Shown: positions 1 through 9,266, counted from the first letter of the stretch. The stretch: 64,000 nucleotides of DNA from Bacillota bacterium (GCA_023392995.1 JAEWMZ010000456.1:14159-78158); one strand, 5' to 3'. The notes: generated by a model from the sequence alone, not told the origin. Translations and numbers: made by a program.

Positions 1-297
1 GTAATAACAGTTGATGGCATACATGTTTATTTTGCCGTTTCCGCAATATTTGGAATACTGATAGCAATTCAGAGGATATTTAATGCTTTGGGCGAAGCAA
101 AGCTATCCCTTGTGATTGCATGTTTAAGAAAGCTTATTATACTCATTCCTTTAATTTATATTATGCCGATGTTTTTTGAGGACAAGCTGTTTGCAGTGTT
201 TTTAGCTGAGCCGGTTGCTGACTTTCTATCGATTAGCATTGCAGTTACGCTATTTGCATCAAATATAAAAAAGATACTAGCACGGACTGAGCAGTAA
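1..297 (+). CDS. MATE family efflux transporter, C-terminal fragment
   Basis: The gene is cut by the window edge; frame 1 is open from base 1 to the stop at 295-297, giving about 98 residues. The visible part has hydrophobic segments separated by short charged loops and ends in a basic tail (KKILARTEQ). The wording VYFAVSAIFGILIAIQRIFNALGEAK, read in two pieces, resembles the last helices of MATE multidrug/Na+ antiporters, where small molecules are exported in exchange for cations. Only the C-terminus can be judged, so the family call is moderate. It is convergent with the ROK regulator, and a shared hairpin terminator lies between them. Confidence 0.6.
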   Translation, partial: VITVDGIHVYFAVSAIFGILIAIQRIFNALGEAKLSLVIACLRKLIILIPLIYIMPMFFEDKLFAVFLAEPVADFLSISIAVTLFASNIKKILARTEQ

Positions 298-313
298 TCA
301 TTATGTATAGCAG

Positions 314-373
314 CAAAAGAGGGCTTTATTCAGGAGGTTTATGGTAAGATTCCTGAATAAAACCCTCTTTTAA
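314..373. terminator. Bidirectional hairpin terminator
   Basis: The arm AAAGAGGGCTTTATTCAGGA (about 316-335) pairs with TCCTGAATAAAACCCTCTTTT (about 351-371), with a short loop between. A-rich and T-rich flanks on both sides let it stop transcription from the MATE gene (plus) and from the ROK gene (minus). Confidence 0.85.
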
Positions 374-402
374 TATTTGAAATCATGAAATGTAAAAATC
401 CA

Positions 403-1632
403 TTATTCAATAAAGGTTTTGAGATCATTTTGTACAGCTACAGCTGCAGCACCTTCAGCACCGCTGAATTCATTGGGCTCCACAAAGATAAACTCAGTGT
501 CCATATTCGTAGCCGTATATAAATTCTTATGAATAACTTTCATGAGCTGCTCCTGATTCTTCTGGCTCTGGAAAAGATGGCTGTCAATTAGGATACACTG
601 GGGTTTAACAAAGTTATCGATATTGGCGATGGCAATACCCAGATGGAATATCGCATCTTCCAATATTCTATTAACACTTTGATCGCCTTCCGCTTGAGCC
701 TTTATAATCTCATATATTGTTGGAGAGTCGGGAGTGCTGCTGATCTGGCTTAGGATAGGAGCCTGACCATTACGAATCGCACTGACACAATTGGCAATGA
801 TCGCCCGCTCGCTGGAGAAGGCCTCCAAACAACCATGATTTCCGCAGTTACAGACAGGCCCGTTGGAGTCTAATATCATGTGACCGACCTCACCTTGACC
901 TATGATGGATTCATGAAAACTCTGATGAGAATACATCAAAGGGCAAGCAATTCCTGTTGAAACTAAGAAATAAGCAAAGGACTGGTAATTGTCCATTCGT
1001 TTATGATCGAATAAGTAGGAACCGTAAGCTCTCGCTCCGGCATTATTTTCTATTGAGATGGGACCGGTGTAGTTTAACAACCTGGATAGGTCACTGCTCA
1101 CATTTTTATTCTCCCATCCATAACCTGGATGCACTGTCAGAATTCCCTCATTGCGGTCAACAAGTCCAGGAAGACATAAACCAATTCCCGCTATCTTAGC
1201 CTTAGGAATTTTACCGGTACGCAATAACTTTTTAACCAGCTCGCAGGTTTGCAAAATTACATCTTCATAGTCACAGTAGGAGGTATCATCCGCAATGACT
1301 TTCAAAGATCTCCCGCGATAATCAGTGATACATGCACGACGCAGCGCGCCACGCATCTCAATCCCTATAAAATACCCTCCATCGTCTGCAATATCAATCA
1401 GTGAGGCTTTACGCCCAAGGGTTTTTTCAGAAGCCTTCGTATTCTCCACTTCCTTAATTAATCCCTTGGAAAGAAGATGGTTGACGGTAGTAGTGATTGT
1501 AGGAAGGGTGAGAGATAGTTTTTCTGATATTTCGATTCTGGATATTGGACCATCGTGATAAATCATCTGGCGAATTGCTGACTGGTTTGTGACTTTAACT
1601 CGGGACAGATTGTTTCCATTGGCAATTTGCAT
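403..1632 (-). CDS. ROK family transcriptional regulator
   Basis: A 409-residue protein with an N-terminal winged helix-turn-helix (about residues 15-75, with SRIEISEKLSLTLPTITTTV as recognition region) and a C-terminal ROK (sugar kinase-like) domain. The ROK zinc site is visible as GEVGHM (His251) and CNCGNHGC (Cys261, 263, 268). The segment aligned with the kinase catalytic loop reads ENNAGAR; active ROK kinases have ENDANA-type sequences, so the catalytic Asp is Asn here and kinase activity is unlikely. Family members are sugar-responsive repressors of nearby catabolic genes. The upstream region carries A/T palindromes (1790-1806, 2206-2219, 2318-2334) that could be its operators, suggesting control of itself and of the sulfatase gene. 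The effector is unknown. Confidence 0.9.
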   Translation of the reverse strand: MQIANGNNLSRVKVTNQSAIRQMIYHDGPISRIEISEKLSLTLPTITTTVNHLLSKGLIKEVENTKASEKTLGRKASLIDIADDGGYFIGIEMRGALRRACITDYRGRSLKVIADDTSYCDYEDVILQTCELVKKLLRTGKIPKAKIAGIGLCLPGLVDRNEGILTVHPGYGWENKNVSSDLSRLLNYTGPISIENNAGARAYGSYLFDHKRMDNYQSFAYFLVSTGIACPLMYSHQSFHESIIGQGEVGHMILDSNGPVCNCGNHGCLEAFSSERAIIANCVSAIRNGQAPILSQISSTPDSPTIYEIIKAQAEGDQSVNRILEDAIFHLGIAIANIDNFVKPQCILIDSHLFQSQKNQEQLMKVIHKNLYTATNMDTEFIFVEPNEFSGAEGAAAVAVQNDLKTFIE

Positions 1633-1789
1633 ATTAAGTAGGTTCCTTTCTGTATATTATATATGTTTGTCTTACGCTTAATACGGTTCATGTAAATCAC
1701 TATTAATTATAAACAAACTATAGTATATTTCAAGCAAATATTTAACTTTTTATTCCATTTTGAACATTCCTGACGAATAAGAGTGTAAT

Positions 1790-1806
1790 TTAATAAAATT
1801 TATTAA
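1790..1806. promoter_or_regulatory. Candidate ROK operator (A/T palindrome)
   Basis: TTAATAAAATTTATTAA is a perfect 17-nt palindrome between the ROK gene and the creatininase remnant. A near copy (TTAATAAATTTAATTAA) lies just downstream of the sulfatase promoter at 2318-2334. Shared half-sites suggest one regulator, most simply the adjacent ROK protein. AT-richness makes chance similarity possible. Confidence 0.4.
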
Positions 1807-1830
1807 CTTTAACTTTAACTTTATATTTCG

Positions 1831-2180
1831 TTATGAAAGATGGGCATAACGCGGAAGAATATCTTCCTGCGTCATTCGGTCAATCTCGGCAAGATCGTCG
1901 ATTACCTGCTGGGGATTGAAGAAATGTACAAAGTCTTTCAGCATTTGTTCCCCTTCTGCGGCAAGAGCATCCCGTTCTTCAATAGAACAGCAGCCTTCTC
2001 CGCCGCCGTGGCTTCGGCCATTCTTTCTGCAATGGCTTCAACATAAATTGCTTCACAATCCAAAGGTAAATCACCATGCAGTTCTACCGTTCCGACAGGA
2101 ATAAAAATGGTATCTCGTCCACGGTTTAAATAGTCTTCTACTTCACTGTTTCTCATTTTGTTCAAAATATGTGTGTTCAT
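1831..2180 (-). pseudogene. Creatininase-family amidohydrolase, internally deleted remnant
   Basis: The start at 2180 has a ribosome site (AAAGGAGA) and encodes an N-terminus resembling the creatininase family, including IPVGTVELHG (metal-ligand E-x-H-G). After about 80 codons it runs into a stop at 1938. Moving one frame over at about 1970, the sequence continues as an open C-terminal stretch (ALAAEGEQMLKDFVHFFNP ... MTQEDILPRYAHLS) to a TAA at 1831-1833. The whole is about 350 bp, while family members are normally about 240-260 residues. The middle of the gene is therefore missing and the join is out of frame. It is divergent from the sulfatase, so an intact ancestor may have belonged to the same pathway. 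Confidence 0.65.
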
Positions 2181-2205
2181 AGAGATCTCCTTTAATTACT
2201 AATAA

Positions 2206-2219
2206 TTAATTTAATTAAT
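2206..2219. promoter_or_regulatory. Candidate ROK operator upstream of the pseudogene
   Basis: TTAATTTAATTAAT is a near-palindrome within a longer A/T block in the divergent region. It shares the TTAAT half-site with 1790-1806 and 2318-2334. The low-complexity AT context keeps confidence low. Confidence 0.3.
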
Positions 2220-2284
2220 AAAAATAATACCAGAATAAATATTATAATACAAGAGATAGATCAAATCTATTTATGTTTAGGATA

Positions 2285-2313
2285 TTGAAATTATAAAAAA
2301 AACATGATACAAT
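2285..2313 (+). promoter_or_regulatory. Sigma-A type promoter of the sulfatase gene
   Basis: TTGAAA (2285-2290) and TACAAT (2308-2313) are separated by 17 bp. The A/T palindrome at 2318-2334 follows directly, at about the transcription start, a position typical of repression. Confidence 0.55.
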
Positions 2314-2317
2314 ATAA

Positions 2318-2334
2318 TTAATAAATTTAATTAA
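2318..2334. promoter_or_regulatory. Candidate ROK operator at the sulfatase promoter
   Basis: TTAATAAATTTAATTAA lies immediately 3' of the -10 box of the sulfatase promoter and matches the 17-nt palindrome at 1790-1806 except in the centre. Binding here would block initiation. Confidence 0.4.
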
Positions 2335-2369
2335 ATAAGTTAAAATAAAAGAGGAAGGATACATTTGCA

Positions 2370-3884
2370 ATGAAAGATATCTTACTTTATATGTCTGATC
2401 AGCATTCCTATCATCTTCAGGGTTATGCAGGCAATGGTATTGTACGAACCCCTAATTTGGATCATATCGCCAAAACAGGTACAACAATGACAAATGCATA
2501 TACTCCATGTCCACTGTGTGTACCGGCACGTGCTGCAATGATTTCCGGAAAGCTTCCCAGTAATAATGGTGTTTTATTTAACTTTAATGCTATTAACTCT
2601 GACAGAGCTACGTTCCTTCACAGTCTGACCGTATCAGGATATGAGACGGTTTTAAGCGGGCGTATGCATTTTGTTGGACCCGATCAGCGGCATGGCTATG
2701 CTAAGCGTATAGCGAAAGAGCGTACTCCCGTATATCACAATAATCCGCCTGAAAAGAAAGATGGGTCAAAAAAGAAGAGCAAGGTAACCGGATTTGATGA
2801 GAATGGCTCACTTTATTATATCGGTGGAGGTGATTCTCCTGTTCTGGCTTATGACCGATATGTTGTAGGTGAAACGCTGGACTATCTGAGAAAAGATCAT
2901 GAGCGCCCGCAATTTATAACAGTAGGGACGTATGGCCCGCATTTTCCTTATGTTGCTCCGAAGGAGCTCTATGATTATTATTATGACAAGATAAGTCTGG
3001 ACGATGTATCCGAGGAATTTGAAGGACATCCTGCGTTAGAAGGTAAATTCCAGGAAGCAGATCCGGAAGTGGCCAGAGCAGCACGTGCGGCTTACTACGG
3101 CTTAGTGGAACAGCAGGATAGACATATTGGTGCAGTTTATCATGCATTTCAGGAGTATCTGGAACGTACGGGACATGAAGGAATATTTATCTATATCTCA
3201 GATCATGGCGATATGAACGGTACCCATGGTTATTATGGAAAGCAGGTATTTTACGAGCCATCTGCCCATATTCCCTTTGTAATTCAGGGGAAAGGAATTC
3301 CCTCAGGAAAGCAGCTTCATAGTCCGACCAGTCTTTTGGACATTGGGGCCACAATCTGCGGGCTGGCTGGAGCAGAGGTATTAGCTGGCGATGGAAAAGA
3401 CCTATCAGATCAAATTAGTAAGGGGATTGAGGATGGAGACCGTATGGTGGTCAGTGAACTATACACCTATTTAAATAATGGTGATACATCCCTTGGCAGA
3501 ATGGTACGCTGGAAGGAATGGAAATATTTCACTTACTCCGGATTTCCTGAGGATGATGTGCTTTATGATATGGAGATGGATATAAAGGAAGAGCATAATC
3601 TGATATCACAATTTCCGGACGTTGCTGAAAAGCTTCGCCAGAAGGCAAATTCCTATAAGAGCTATGACGAAGTAATGGTGTATGAAAACTGGGTAATGCA
3701 GCAGCTTCGGATTCTTATGAAGTGTGATTATGATAATCCGGAGGAAAGATGGATTCCGGGTGAATTAGAAGAGCTTGAAAATCCTGTTTGCAGCAAGAAA
3801 CCATTTCAACCTACCCCTTGGGTAAAGCATATGTTTGGTCGGCTTCGTAAGTTGAGTGCTCAGGAGCCTGATTCAATAATATAA
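2370..3884 (+). CDS. Type I (formylglycine) sulfatase
   Basis: A 504-residue arylsulfatase/alkaline phosphatase-superfamily hydrolase. The sulfatase signature is CVPAR (residues 50-54) followed by AMISGKLP. Cys50 would be oxidised to formylglycine, which is needed for sulfate ester cleavage. Metal-ligand patterns are visible at the N-terminus (LYMSDQHSYH) and in the ISDHGDMNGTHG segment. No signal peptide is seen, so the enzyme is probably cytoplasmic. In anaerobes the Cys is converted by the radical-SAM enzyme anSME; none is encoded here. The divergent pseudogene and the ROK regulator flank it, and the carbohydrate enzymes downstream suggest a sulfated sugar as substrate. The exact substrate cannot be read from sequence. 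Confidence 0.88.
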   Translation: MKDILLYMSDQHSYHLQGYAGNGIVRTPNLDHIAKTGTTMTNAYTPCPLCVPARAAMISGKLPSNNGVLFNFNAINSDRATFLHSLTVSGYETVLSGRMHFVGPDQRHGYAKRIAKERTPVYHNNPPEKKDGSKKKSKVTGFDENGSLYYIGGGDSPVLAYDRYVVGETLDYLRKDHERPQFITVGTYGPHFPYVAPKELYDYYYDKISLDDVSEEFEGHPALEGKFQEADPEVARAARAAYYGLVEQQDRHIGAVYHAFQEYLERTGHEGIFIYISDHGDMNGTHGYYGKQVFYEPSAHIPFVIQGKGIPSGKQLHSPTSLLDIGATICGLAGAEVLAGDGKDLSDQISKGIEDGDRMVVSELYTYLNNGDTSLGRMVRWKEWKYFTYSGFPEDDVLYDMEMDIKEEHNLISQFPDVAEKLRQKANSYKSYDEVMVYENWVMQQLRILMKCDYDNPEERWIPGELEELENPVCSKKPFQPTPWVKHMFGRLRKLSAQEPDSII

Positions 3885-3924
3885 AAAATTGCCGCAGTTT
3901 CTGAGCTTTACAATTATCTATTAA

Positions 3925-3997
3925 GATTCAAGTGTAAAAAGTTAAATTCTTTATGGAGAGGAACAATTCATTGGCATTGGGATTTTACACTTGAATC
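3925..3997. repeat. Inverted repeat between the sulfatase and HPr-like genes
   Basis: GATTCAAGTGTAAAA (3925-3939) and TTTTACACTTGAATC (3983-3997) are perfect 15-bp inverse copies with a 43-nt spacer. No T-run follows, so it is not a standard terminator. A paired operator or a processing/stability hairpin are alternatives. Confidence 0.6.
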
Positions 3998-4028
3998 CTA
4001 TTAATTATAGTTTAAGGAGGATGTAAGA

Positions 4029-4271
4029 ATGAGAGTGAAACAAATTAATAATCTCGACGGCTTTTTTAAAGCACTGGAAACTTGTCAGGGAAGGGTGGAG
4101 CTAATTACAGATGATAAGGATGTTCTGAATTTAGCATCAAAACTGACTCAGTTCATCGGATTGACAAGGGTGTTCAGTAATCCGGAGATAGCGTCTTATG
4201 AAATCGTATGCTATAACGGAGAAGATTATAATAAGATCAAAGAGTATCTGGTTCCTGCCGATCAAGCGTAA
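4029..4271 (+). CDS. Small HPr-like protein (tentative)
   Basis: An 80-residue soluble protein preceded by AAGGAGG at a good distance. The pattern (short beta start, FFKALETCQGRVELITDD, then LNLASKLTQFIGL and a C-terminal YNKIKEYL helix) recalls the open-faced fold of HPr-like phosphocarrier proteins such as Crh. There is no His in the position used for phosphotransfer in HPr, so PTS transfer is not expected. It sits between the sulfatase and a class II aldolase, consistent with a regulatory role in sugar metabolism. The fold assignment is my reading of the pattern, not a proven homology. Confidence 0.45.
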   Translation: MRVKQINNLDGFFKALETCQGRVELITDDKDVLNLASKLTQFIGLTRVFSNPEIASYEIVCYNGEDYNKIKEYLVPADQA

Positions 4272-4329
4272 CGACTGATAGGTTACAGACTAAGCTTAAT
4301 CTAGTACTGTTTTACGTAAAGTTCGCTTT

Positions 4330-4416
4330 ATCAGTGCCAGATATTTAAGCTGAGACAAGACGCAGGAATGAGGCGTAGTGGTTCCTGCACTGATTGATGA
4401 AAACGCAGATTCATCA
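4330..4416 (+). other. Structured leader upstream of the aldolase gene
   Basis: This stretch contains nested and adjacent hairpins. ATCAGTG (4330-4336) pairs with CACTGAT (4388-4394), enclosing GCAGGAA (4362-4368) with TTCCTGC (4382-4388); these alternatives share base 4388. TGATGAA (4395-4401) pairs with TTCATCA (4410-4416). It may be a regulatory 5' leader or a small interspersed repeat. No known riboswitch class was recognised. Confidence 0.35.
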
Positions 4417-4534
4417 TAAATAATGGGTGCTGAATTAAGTGATATTTATAAAAGATAGTACAATTTATTCCTAATAATAAAATGAAAATGAAATCTATAA
4501 CTGAAAAAATAGAATGAGAAAGGAAATAAAAAAT

Positions 4535-5683
4535 ATGCCGATTATACCACTTAGACCTCTTTTGGAGGCAACCGACAGATACAATTTTGCTCAAGGTGCA
4601 TTCAATGTGAATGCAGTAGCGCAGATTAAAGCAGCAATTGAGGTTCATGAAATGTTACGGAGCCCGGTGATTTTGCAGGGAGCGGATCTGGCAAACGGCT
4701 TTATGGGAGGAAGAACAGATTTTTTAAATTCAACGATTGAAGATAAACGGATCGGTGCAAAAAACATCGGAGATGCTGTTCGAAAATATGGTACATATTC
4801 TTCCGTTCCTATTGTGTTGCATCTGGATCATGGCAAGGATTTTGACTCTGTAAAGGCAGCGATCGACGGAGGTTACACCTCAGTTATGATTGACGGATCC
4901 TCCCTGCCTTTTGATGAAAATGTGGAATTAACCCGCGAGGTAGTAAAATATGCCCACGAACGAGGAGTATCGGTGGAAGGCGAGCTAGGCGTTCTGGCCG
5001 GAGTAGAGGATCATGTATTTTCGGAGGCCTCAACCTATACCAATCCAATGAAGGCTATTGAATTCTTTAAGAAAACCGAGGTGGATTGCCTTGCTATTTC
5101 TTATGGTACGATGCACGGAGCAGTCAAAGGAAAAAATGTAAAGCTGCGCCAAGAAATTGTTATTGCAATCAAGGAATGCTTAAGACATGAAAAAATCTTT
5201 GGTGTATTGGTGTCTCATGGTTCCTCAACAGTTCCCAAATATATTGTTGATGAAATTAATGCTCTTGGCGGTGAAATTAAGAATGCAGATGGAATATCAG
5301 TCAATGAAATTAAGCAGGCCGTTGCCTGTGGTATTGGTAAAATTAATGTTGATACAGATTTGCGCTTAGCGGTAACCAGAAACTTGCGGGAATATTTTCA
5401 TCAGTATCAGGATAAGAAAAACAGCCCTTCCATCGGCGGTATTTATCAGCTGCTGGAAGAAAAGAAATCAGCGTTTGACCCCAGAGCTTTTCTGATTCCG
5501 ATTATGGACACTGTAATGAAGGGTTCCCAAATAGATGAGGATGTTCAAGCAATTATGGAATGCGTTGAACTGGGTGTAAAAGAAGTTGTCGGGACATTAA
5601 TCGTTGAATTTGGTTCTGTTGGAAAAGCAGCTCTCGTTGAACCATTGACATTAGAAGATATGATTTTGAGATATAAAAAATAG
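4535..5683 (+). CDS. Class II ketose-bisphosphate aldolase
   Basis: Zn-dependent TIM-barrel aldolase that splits ketose phosphates into two triose-size products. HLDHGKD supplies the catalytic Asp98 and zinc ligand His99; SYGTMHG (His194) and VSHGSS (His228) supply the other ligands; KINVDTDLR is the phosphate-binding part. I chose ATG 4535 because GAAAGGA lies about 10 nt upstream, while the ATG at 4514 has no ribosome site. At 382 residues it is longer than FbaA/IolJ/GatY proteins (about 285-310) because of a C-terminal extension after about residue 290. The kinase gene follows within about 80 bp, so the pair probably phosphorylates and then cleaves the same sugar acid or ketose. Confidence 0.88.
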   Translation: MPIIPLRPLLEATDRYNFAQGAFNVNAVAQIKAAIEVHEMLRSPVILQGADLANGFMGGRTDFLNSTIEDKRIGAKNIGDAVRKYGTYSSVPIVLHLDHGKDFDSVKAAIDGGYTSVMIDGSSLPFDENVELTREVVKYAHERGVSVEGELGVLAGVEDHVFSEASTYTNPMKAIEFFKKTEVDCLAISYGTMHGAVKGKNVKLRQEIVIAIKECLRHEKIFGVLVSHGSSTVPKYIVDEINALGGEIKNADGISVNEIKQAVACGIGKINVDTDLRLAVTRNLREYFHQYQDKKNSPSIGGIYQLLEEKKSAFDPRAFLIPIMDTVMKGSQIDEDVQAIMECVELGVKEVVGTLIVEFGSVGKAALVEPLTLEDMILRYKK

Positions 5684-5765
5684 AAGACATTTAAAGGTAT
5701 ATGCAGAATGGCTTTTCGTAATAAACGGCAGGCAGATAAATTTAATGTAAGGATAGGTGGATTTA

Positions 5766-6884
5766 ATGCAAGGTAATAATTGGGCAGCGATTGAGGATGG
5801 CATCTTAGAGCAATATATTCAAAGTTTTAGCGGGAAAATTGTTCTTGGAATTGATGGATTTATTGACCAGGTATGGCAGGTGGTTGAGACAAGAACAGCG
5901 GATAATAACTATATTCTAATTAATAAAATGCAGAATTTCGGTGAAATTATTGTTAACCGTAAGGAAGGCGGTATGGCCAATGAATTAATTAAGAAAAGAA
6001 GAAGTTATGGAGGGTTTACTGCTAATACGGGAAAAGCTTTAGGAAATTTGGATGTAGCAACTACTTTGGTGGGAATGTACGGTAAGGAAGAAATCGATAA
6101 AATATTCAATGAGCTAAGCAAAAAATGTACATTAATATCCATTGGAGATCCAGTTATCAGTACAATTCTTGAATTCACTGACGGGAAAATAATGATGCCG
6201 AATCTGGATGATTTATTAAACTTTACTTGGGAGGATTTCGTAAAGGCAATCGGACAGGATGAGCTAGAGAAAATCTTATTGGATGCGGATATTGTATCAT
6301 TGGGATATTGGTCCAATATGCCAACCTTTGATGAATTTATCAATAAGCTCAATGAAAACTATTTCCATACAAAAGGACCCAAAAGATTATTCTTTGATTT
6401 TGCAAATATTAAAAAAAGAAGCAAAGAAGCAATCATCGATACCTTTCAGGTCTTAGAGAAGATCAATGATAGAATTCCGGTTACATTAAGTCTGAATGAA
6501 CATGAAGCAGTAATTTTATTCTCTTATTATGGCAAAGAATTTCTTGATCGCAGTGAAGAGGATGCGCTGTCGGCAGATGACATCAGAAGTATCATTGGTC
6601 TGGATGAGCTTATCGTTCACACGCCCAAGTATGCCGTTATTTCCTCAAAATCAGAAGGAGTAGGAATCCTGGAGCAGGATTACTGTGAAGCACCTGTTAT
6701 AACGACTGGGGCAGGGGATACTTTTAACGGCGGCTATATAGCTTCCTGTCTTGGTGATTTGAAAGTGAAGGAACGACTGGCCATAGCAAATGCTGCAACC
6801 CGATTTTATATCAGCAAAAGTCATACACCGAATAGGGAAGAATTGCTTACAGAAATAAAGAGAATAAAAAAGGTTCTAGGATAA
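5766..6884 (+). CDS. PfkB family carbohydrate kinase
   Basis: Ribokinase-like fold enzyme that transfers phosphate from ATP to a sugar or sugar acid. The N-terminal substrate region GIDGFIDQ and the GGFTANTGKALGNL segment fit the family. The second PfkB signature TTGAGDTFNGGYIAS is near residues 313-327, with catalytic Asp318. ATG 5766 has GGTGG upstream at close spacing; an in-frame GTG at 5757 is an alternative. The protein is about 372 residues, longer than typical PfkB kinases (about 300-340), with extra sequence around residues 140-200. It lies directly after the aldolase, as IolC and IolJ are paired functionally in inositol breakdown. Confidence 0.87.
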   Translation: MQGNNWAAIEDGILEQYIQSFSGKIVLGIDGFIDQVWQVVETRTADNNYILINKMQNFGEIIVNRKEGGMANELIKKRRSYGGFTANTGKALGNLDVATTLVGMYGKEEIDKIFNELSKKCTLISIGDPVISTILEFTDGKIMMPNLDDLLNFTWEDFVKAIGQDELEKILLDADIVSLGYWSNMPTFDEFINKLNENYFHTKGPKRLFFDFANIKKRSKEAIIDTFQVLEKINDRIPVTLSLNEHEAVILFSYYGKEFLDRSEEDALSADDIRSIIGLDELIVHTPKYAVISSKSEGVGILEQDYCEAPVITTGAGDTFNGGYIASCLGDLKVKERLAIANAATRFYISKSHTPNREELLTEIKRIKKVLG

Positions 6885-6995
6885 AAGCAACAATAGAAAC
6901 CAATGAGAAAGCCGTTCAAGAAATCAAGAAATTCAATACATAATATTCGTTTGTTTCTATTTATAATAAAAAAGAAATGGAGAATTATTTGAGTT

Positions 6996-9266
6996 ATGCG
7001 AAAATTTCTGGGTGTGAAGATAAAAAAAAATGTAGATAAAGGTTTTAAGCAAGAGGTAGGTTTAAAGTTTAGGCATTATGTAGATGCAGATTCAAATGAT
7101 TCCAAGTTAAAGAAAGATACTGATTCAAAGAAAGATAATGATCCAAAGAAAAACCTAGGTGCGGATGATAAAAAGAGGCTAGGTGATAATCTCAAAAAAA
7201 GTTCAGGCAGGAATTTAAAAATAAATTTCGGCATGGATAAAACACGAAACAGACTGATTTTAGCCTTCTTTGTACCAGTTCTTTCAATTATCATGTTAGG
7301 TATCATCTCATATGAAATCGCTGCACAAGGATTAAATAAAAGCTACGAGGCATCAGCGCAGTCCGCTGCTCAGGGAAAATCAGATTTGATTTCTTATAAT
7401 ATGGAATCAATGATTCAAAAAGCAGATGTATTAGTATCGAATGAAATAATAATGAAATATTTCTCAGGCTTTTATAAGAGTAATCCAAAAGAGCAAAAAA
7501 GCAGATGGAGTGAAATTGTATCTCTGGTTTCGAAGGAGATAATAGCCCAAGAAGCTATCTCCAATATTTTTATTGTAACACAAGACGGAGAGCATTTTTC
7601 AGGAAACGGAACGAAATTCGGTGACTTTGATTATAATAAGTTTTTGCAAGCTGAAGGTGCAATTCTTACAGAAACAAAGGAAGGGAAAGCGTGGATTGGA
7701 GAACATCCGTATCTGGATCAGATGACGGGCGGTAAAAAGTCCGACTATGCAATCAGTTATATTTGCAATATTAATAATTTCATTAATGAGCCCATGGGCA
7801 GCCTGGTAATTAATGTATCAATGAAATCCATCCATAAGATAATAGATAATACAAACATGCCGGCAGGTAGTTTTATTGGAATGATTACGAAGGATGGAAG
7901 AGAAATTTTTACAGATAATGTTGATCAAGACTTTAACCTGTCAGGGCAGCCATTTTTTCAGGAACTGATGAAAAGCCAGAAAGTAACGGAAAGTCAATAC
8001 ATTGAGCTAGAGGGCAAGCAATATCTATTTACATATAAAGAAATAGGTGAGTCAGGAATTTCTATTTGCAGCTTTGTTCCTAAGAGTGAAATTCTGTCTA
8101 AGGCGAATGAATTGAAGCTTGTCACATTAGCTATGATCTTGTTTGCCGGGGTTACTGCGATTGTCCTGGGAGCATTTATTGCAAATGGATACAGCAAAAC
8201 TCTGAAGGGTGTCAATCAGGTATTGCAGCAGGTAGAAAAAGGTGATTTGACATCGATGACGAAAGTTGCCAGGAGGGATGAATTCAGTATCCTTGGACGA
8301 TGTATCAATGATGTAATAAAGGGTATGAGCGGCTTAATCAAACAAATGAAAAGCAGCAGCAGTACTGTGTCGAAATCCGCTTTCATGCTTTCGGATAATT
8401 CCATGGTCTTAGTATCGGCTACGGAGAATATTGTACGGGCAATTCAGGATATTGAGACAGGAGTGGTTCAGCAGGCAGAAGATGCCGAAACAGGTTTGAT
8501 ACAGATGAATGATCTCGTGGAACAGATTCAGGAGCTTTATGAAAGAACGAATAATATTGAGCAAATTGCAGGTAATACCTCTGAACTCGTCCGGGACGGT
8601 ATGAGCAGCATGGATCATCTTTGTGTGAAAGCAAACGACACAAAAGAAGTTACTAAAAATGTAATAGGTGATATTGAAAAGCTTGAGGTGGAGATTAGTG
8701 CAATTTCTGGTATTTTAGAAACAATGAAGCAAATAGCGGATCAAACAAATCTTCTGTCTCTCAATGCCTCAATCGAGGCCTCCAGAGCAGGTGAATTTGG
8801 ACGAGGGTTCTCTGTGGTGGCATATGAAATTCGTAAGCTGGCAGAACAATCTGTTAACGCGGCTTCTGAAATTGCCAGAATTATTGGGAAAATTAATGGA
8901 CAGACAAGAATGACAGTAAAAAGTGCACAATATGCCGAAAGTATCGTATCTTCACAGGAAGAGGCTTTATCACAGTCCATGGGAGCATTTCAGGATATTA
9001 GCAAACATGTGGGAGATCTAACCGGGAATCTGAATAAAATGGTCGCCAATGTGGAAGGAATTGAAAATGCAAAAAATAACACATTAAAAACGATTGAAAG
9101 TATATCGGCGACAACAGAAGAAACGGCAGCAGCATCAGAGGAGCTGAATGTTAGTGCGTCAAATCAGCTGCAGACGGTAAACGCTTTGAATGATATTGTC
9201 CAGCAGTTGAAGGATGATTCTGGATTACTTATGAATGCAGTAAGTATATTTCACATAAAGGATTGA
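6996..9266 (+). CDS. Methyl-accepting chemotaxis protein with Lys/Asp-rich N-terminal extension
   Basis: A 756-residue chemoreceptor. Residues 1-85 are highly charged, with repeats such as [17 protein letters not shown]1 spans about 86-106, followed by an extracellular Cache-like sensor (about 110-370), TM2 (about 375-396), HAMP and the methyl-accepting coiled coil. The signalling tip reads [16 protein letters not shown] around residues 590-606, which should contact CheA/CheW. No C-terminal CheR-binding pentapeptide is seen. Its place inside a sugar catabolic gene set suggests that it senses the same nutrient. The long charged cytoplasmic N-terminus is unusual, since most receptors start a few residues before TM1. 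The start could be later, but no better ribosome site was found before TM1. Confidence 0.92.
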   Translation: MRKFLGVKIKKNVDKGFKQEVGLKFRHYVDADSNDSKLKKDTDSKKDNDPKKNLGADDKKRLGDNLKKSSGRNLKINFGMDKTRNRLILAFFVPVLSIIMLGIISYEIAAQGLNKSYEASAQSAAQGKSDLISYNMESMIQKADVLVSNEIIMKYFSGFYKSNPKEQKSRWSEIVSLVSKEIIAQEAISNIFIVTQDGEHFSGNGTKFGDFDYNKFLQAEGAILTETKEGKAWIGEHPYLDQMTGGKKSDYAISYICNINNFINEPMGSLVINVSMKSIHKIIDNTNMPAGSFIGMITKDGREIFTDNVDQDFNLSGQPFFQELMKSQKVTESQYIELEGKQYLFTYKEIGESGISICSFVPKSEILSKANELKLVTLAMILFAGVTAIVLGAFIANGYSKTLKGVNQVLQQVEKGDLTSMTKVARRDEFSILGRCINDVIKGMSGLIKQMKSSSSTVSKSAFMLSDNSMVLVSATENIVRAIQDIETGVVQQAEDAETGLIQMNDLVEQIQELYERTNNIEQIAGNTSELVRDGMSSMDHLCVKANDTKEVTKNVIGDIEKLEVEISAISGILETMKQIADQTNLLSLNASIEASRAGEFGRGFSVVAYEIRKLAEQSVNAASEIARIIGKINGQTRMTVKSAQYAESIVSSQEEALSQSMGAFQDISKHVGDLTGNLNKMVANVEGIENAKNNTLKTIESISATTEETAAASEELNVSASNQLQTVNALNDIVQQLKDDSGLLMNAVSIFHIKD

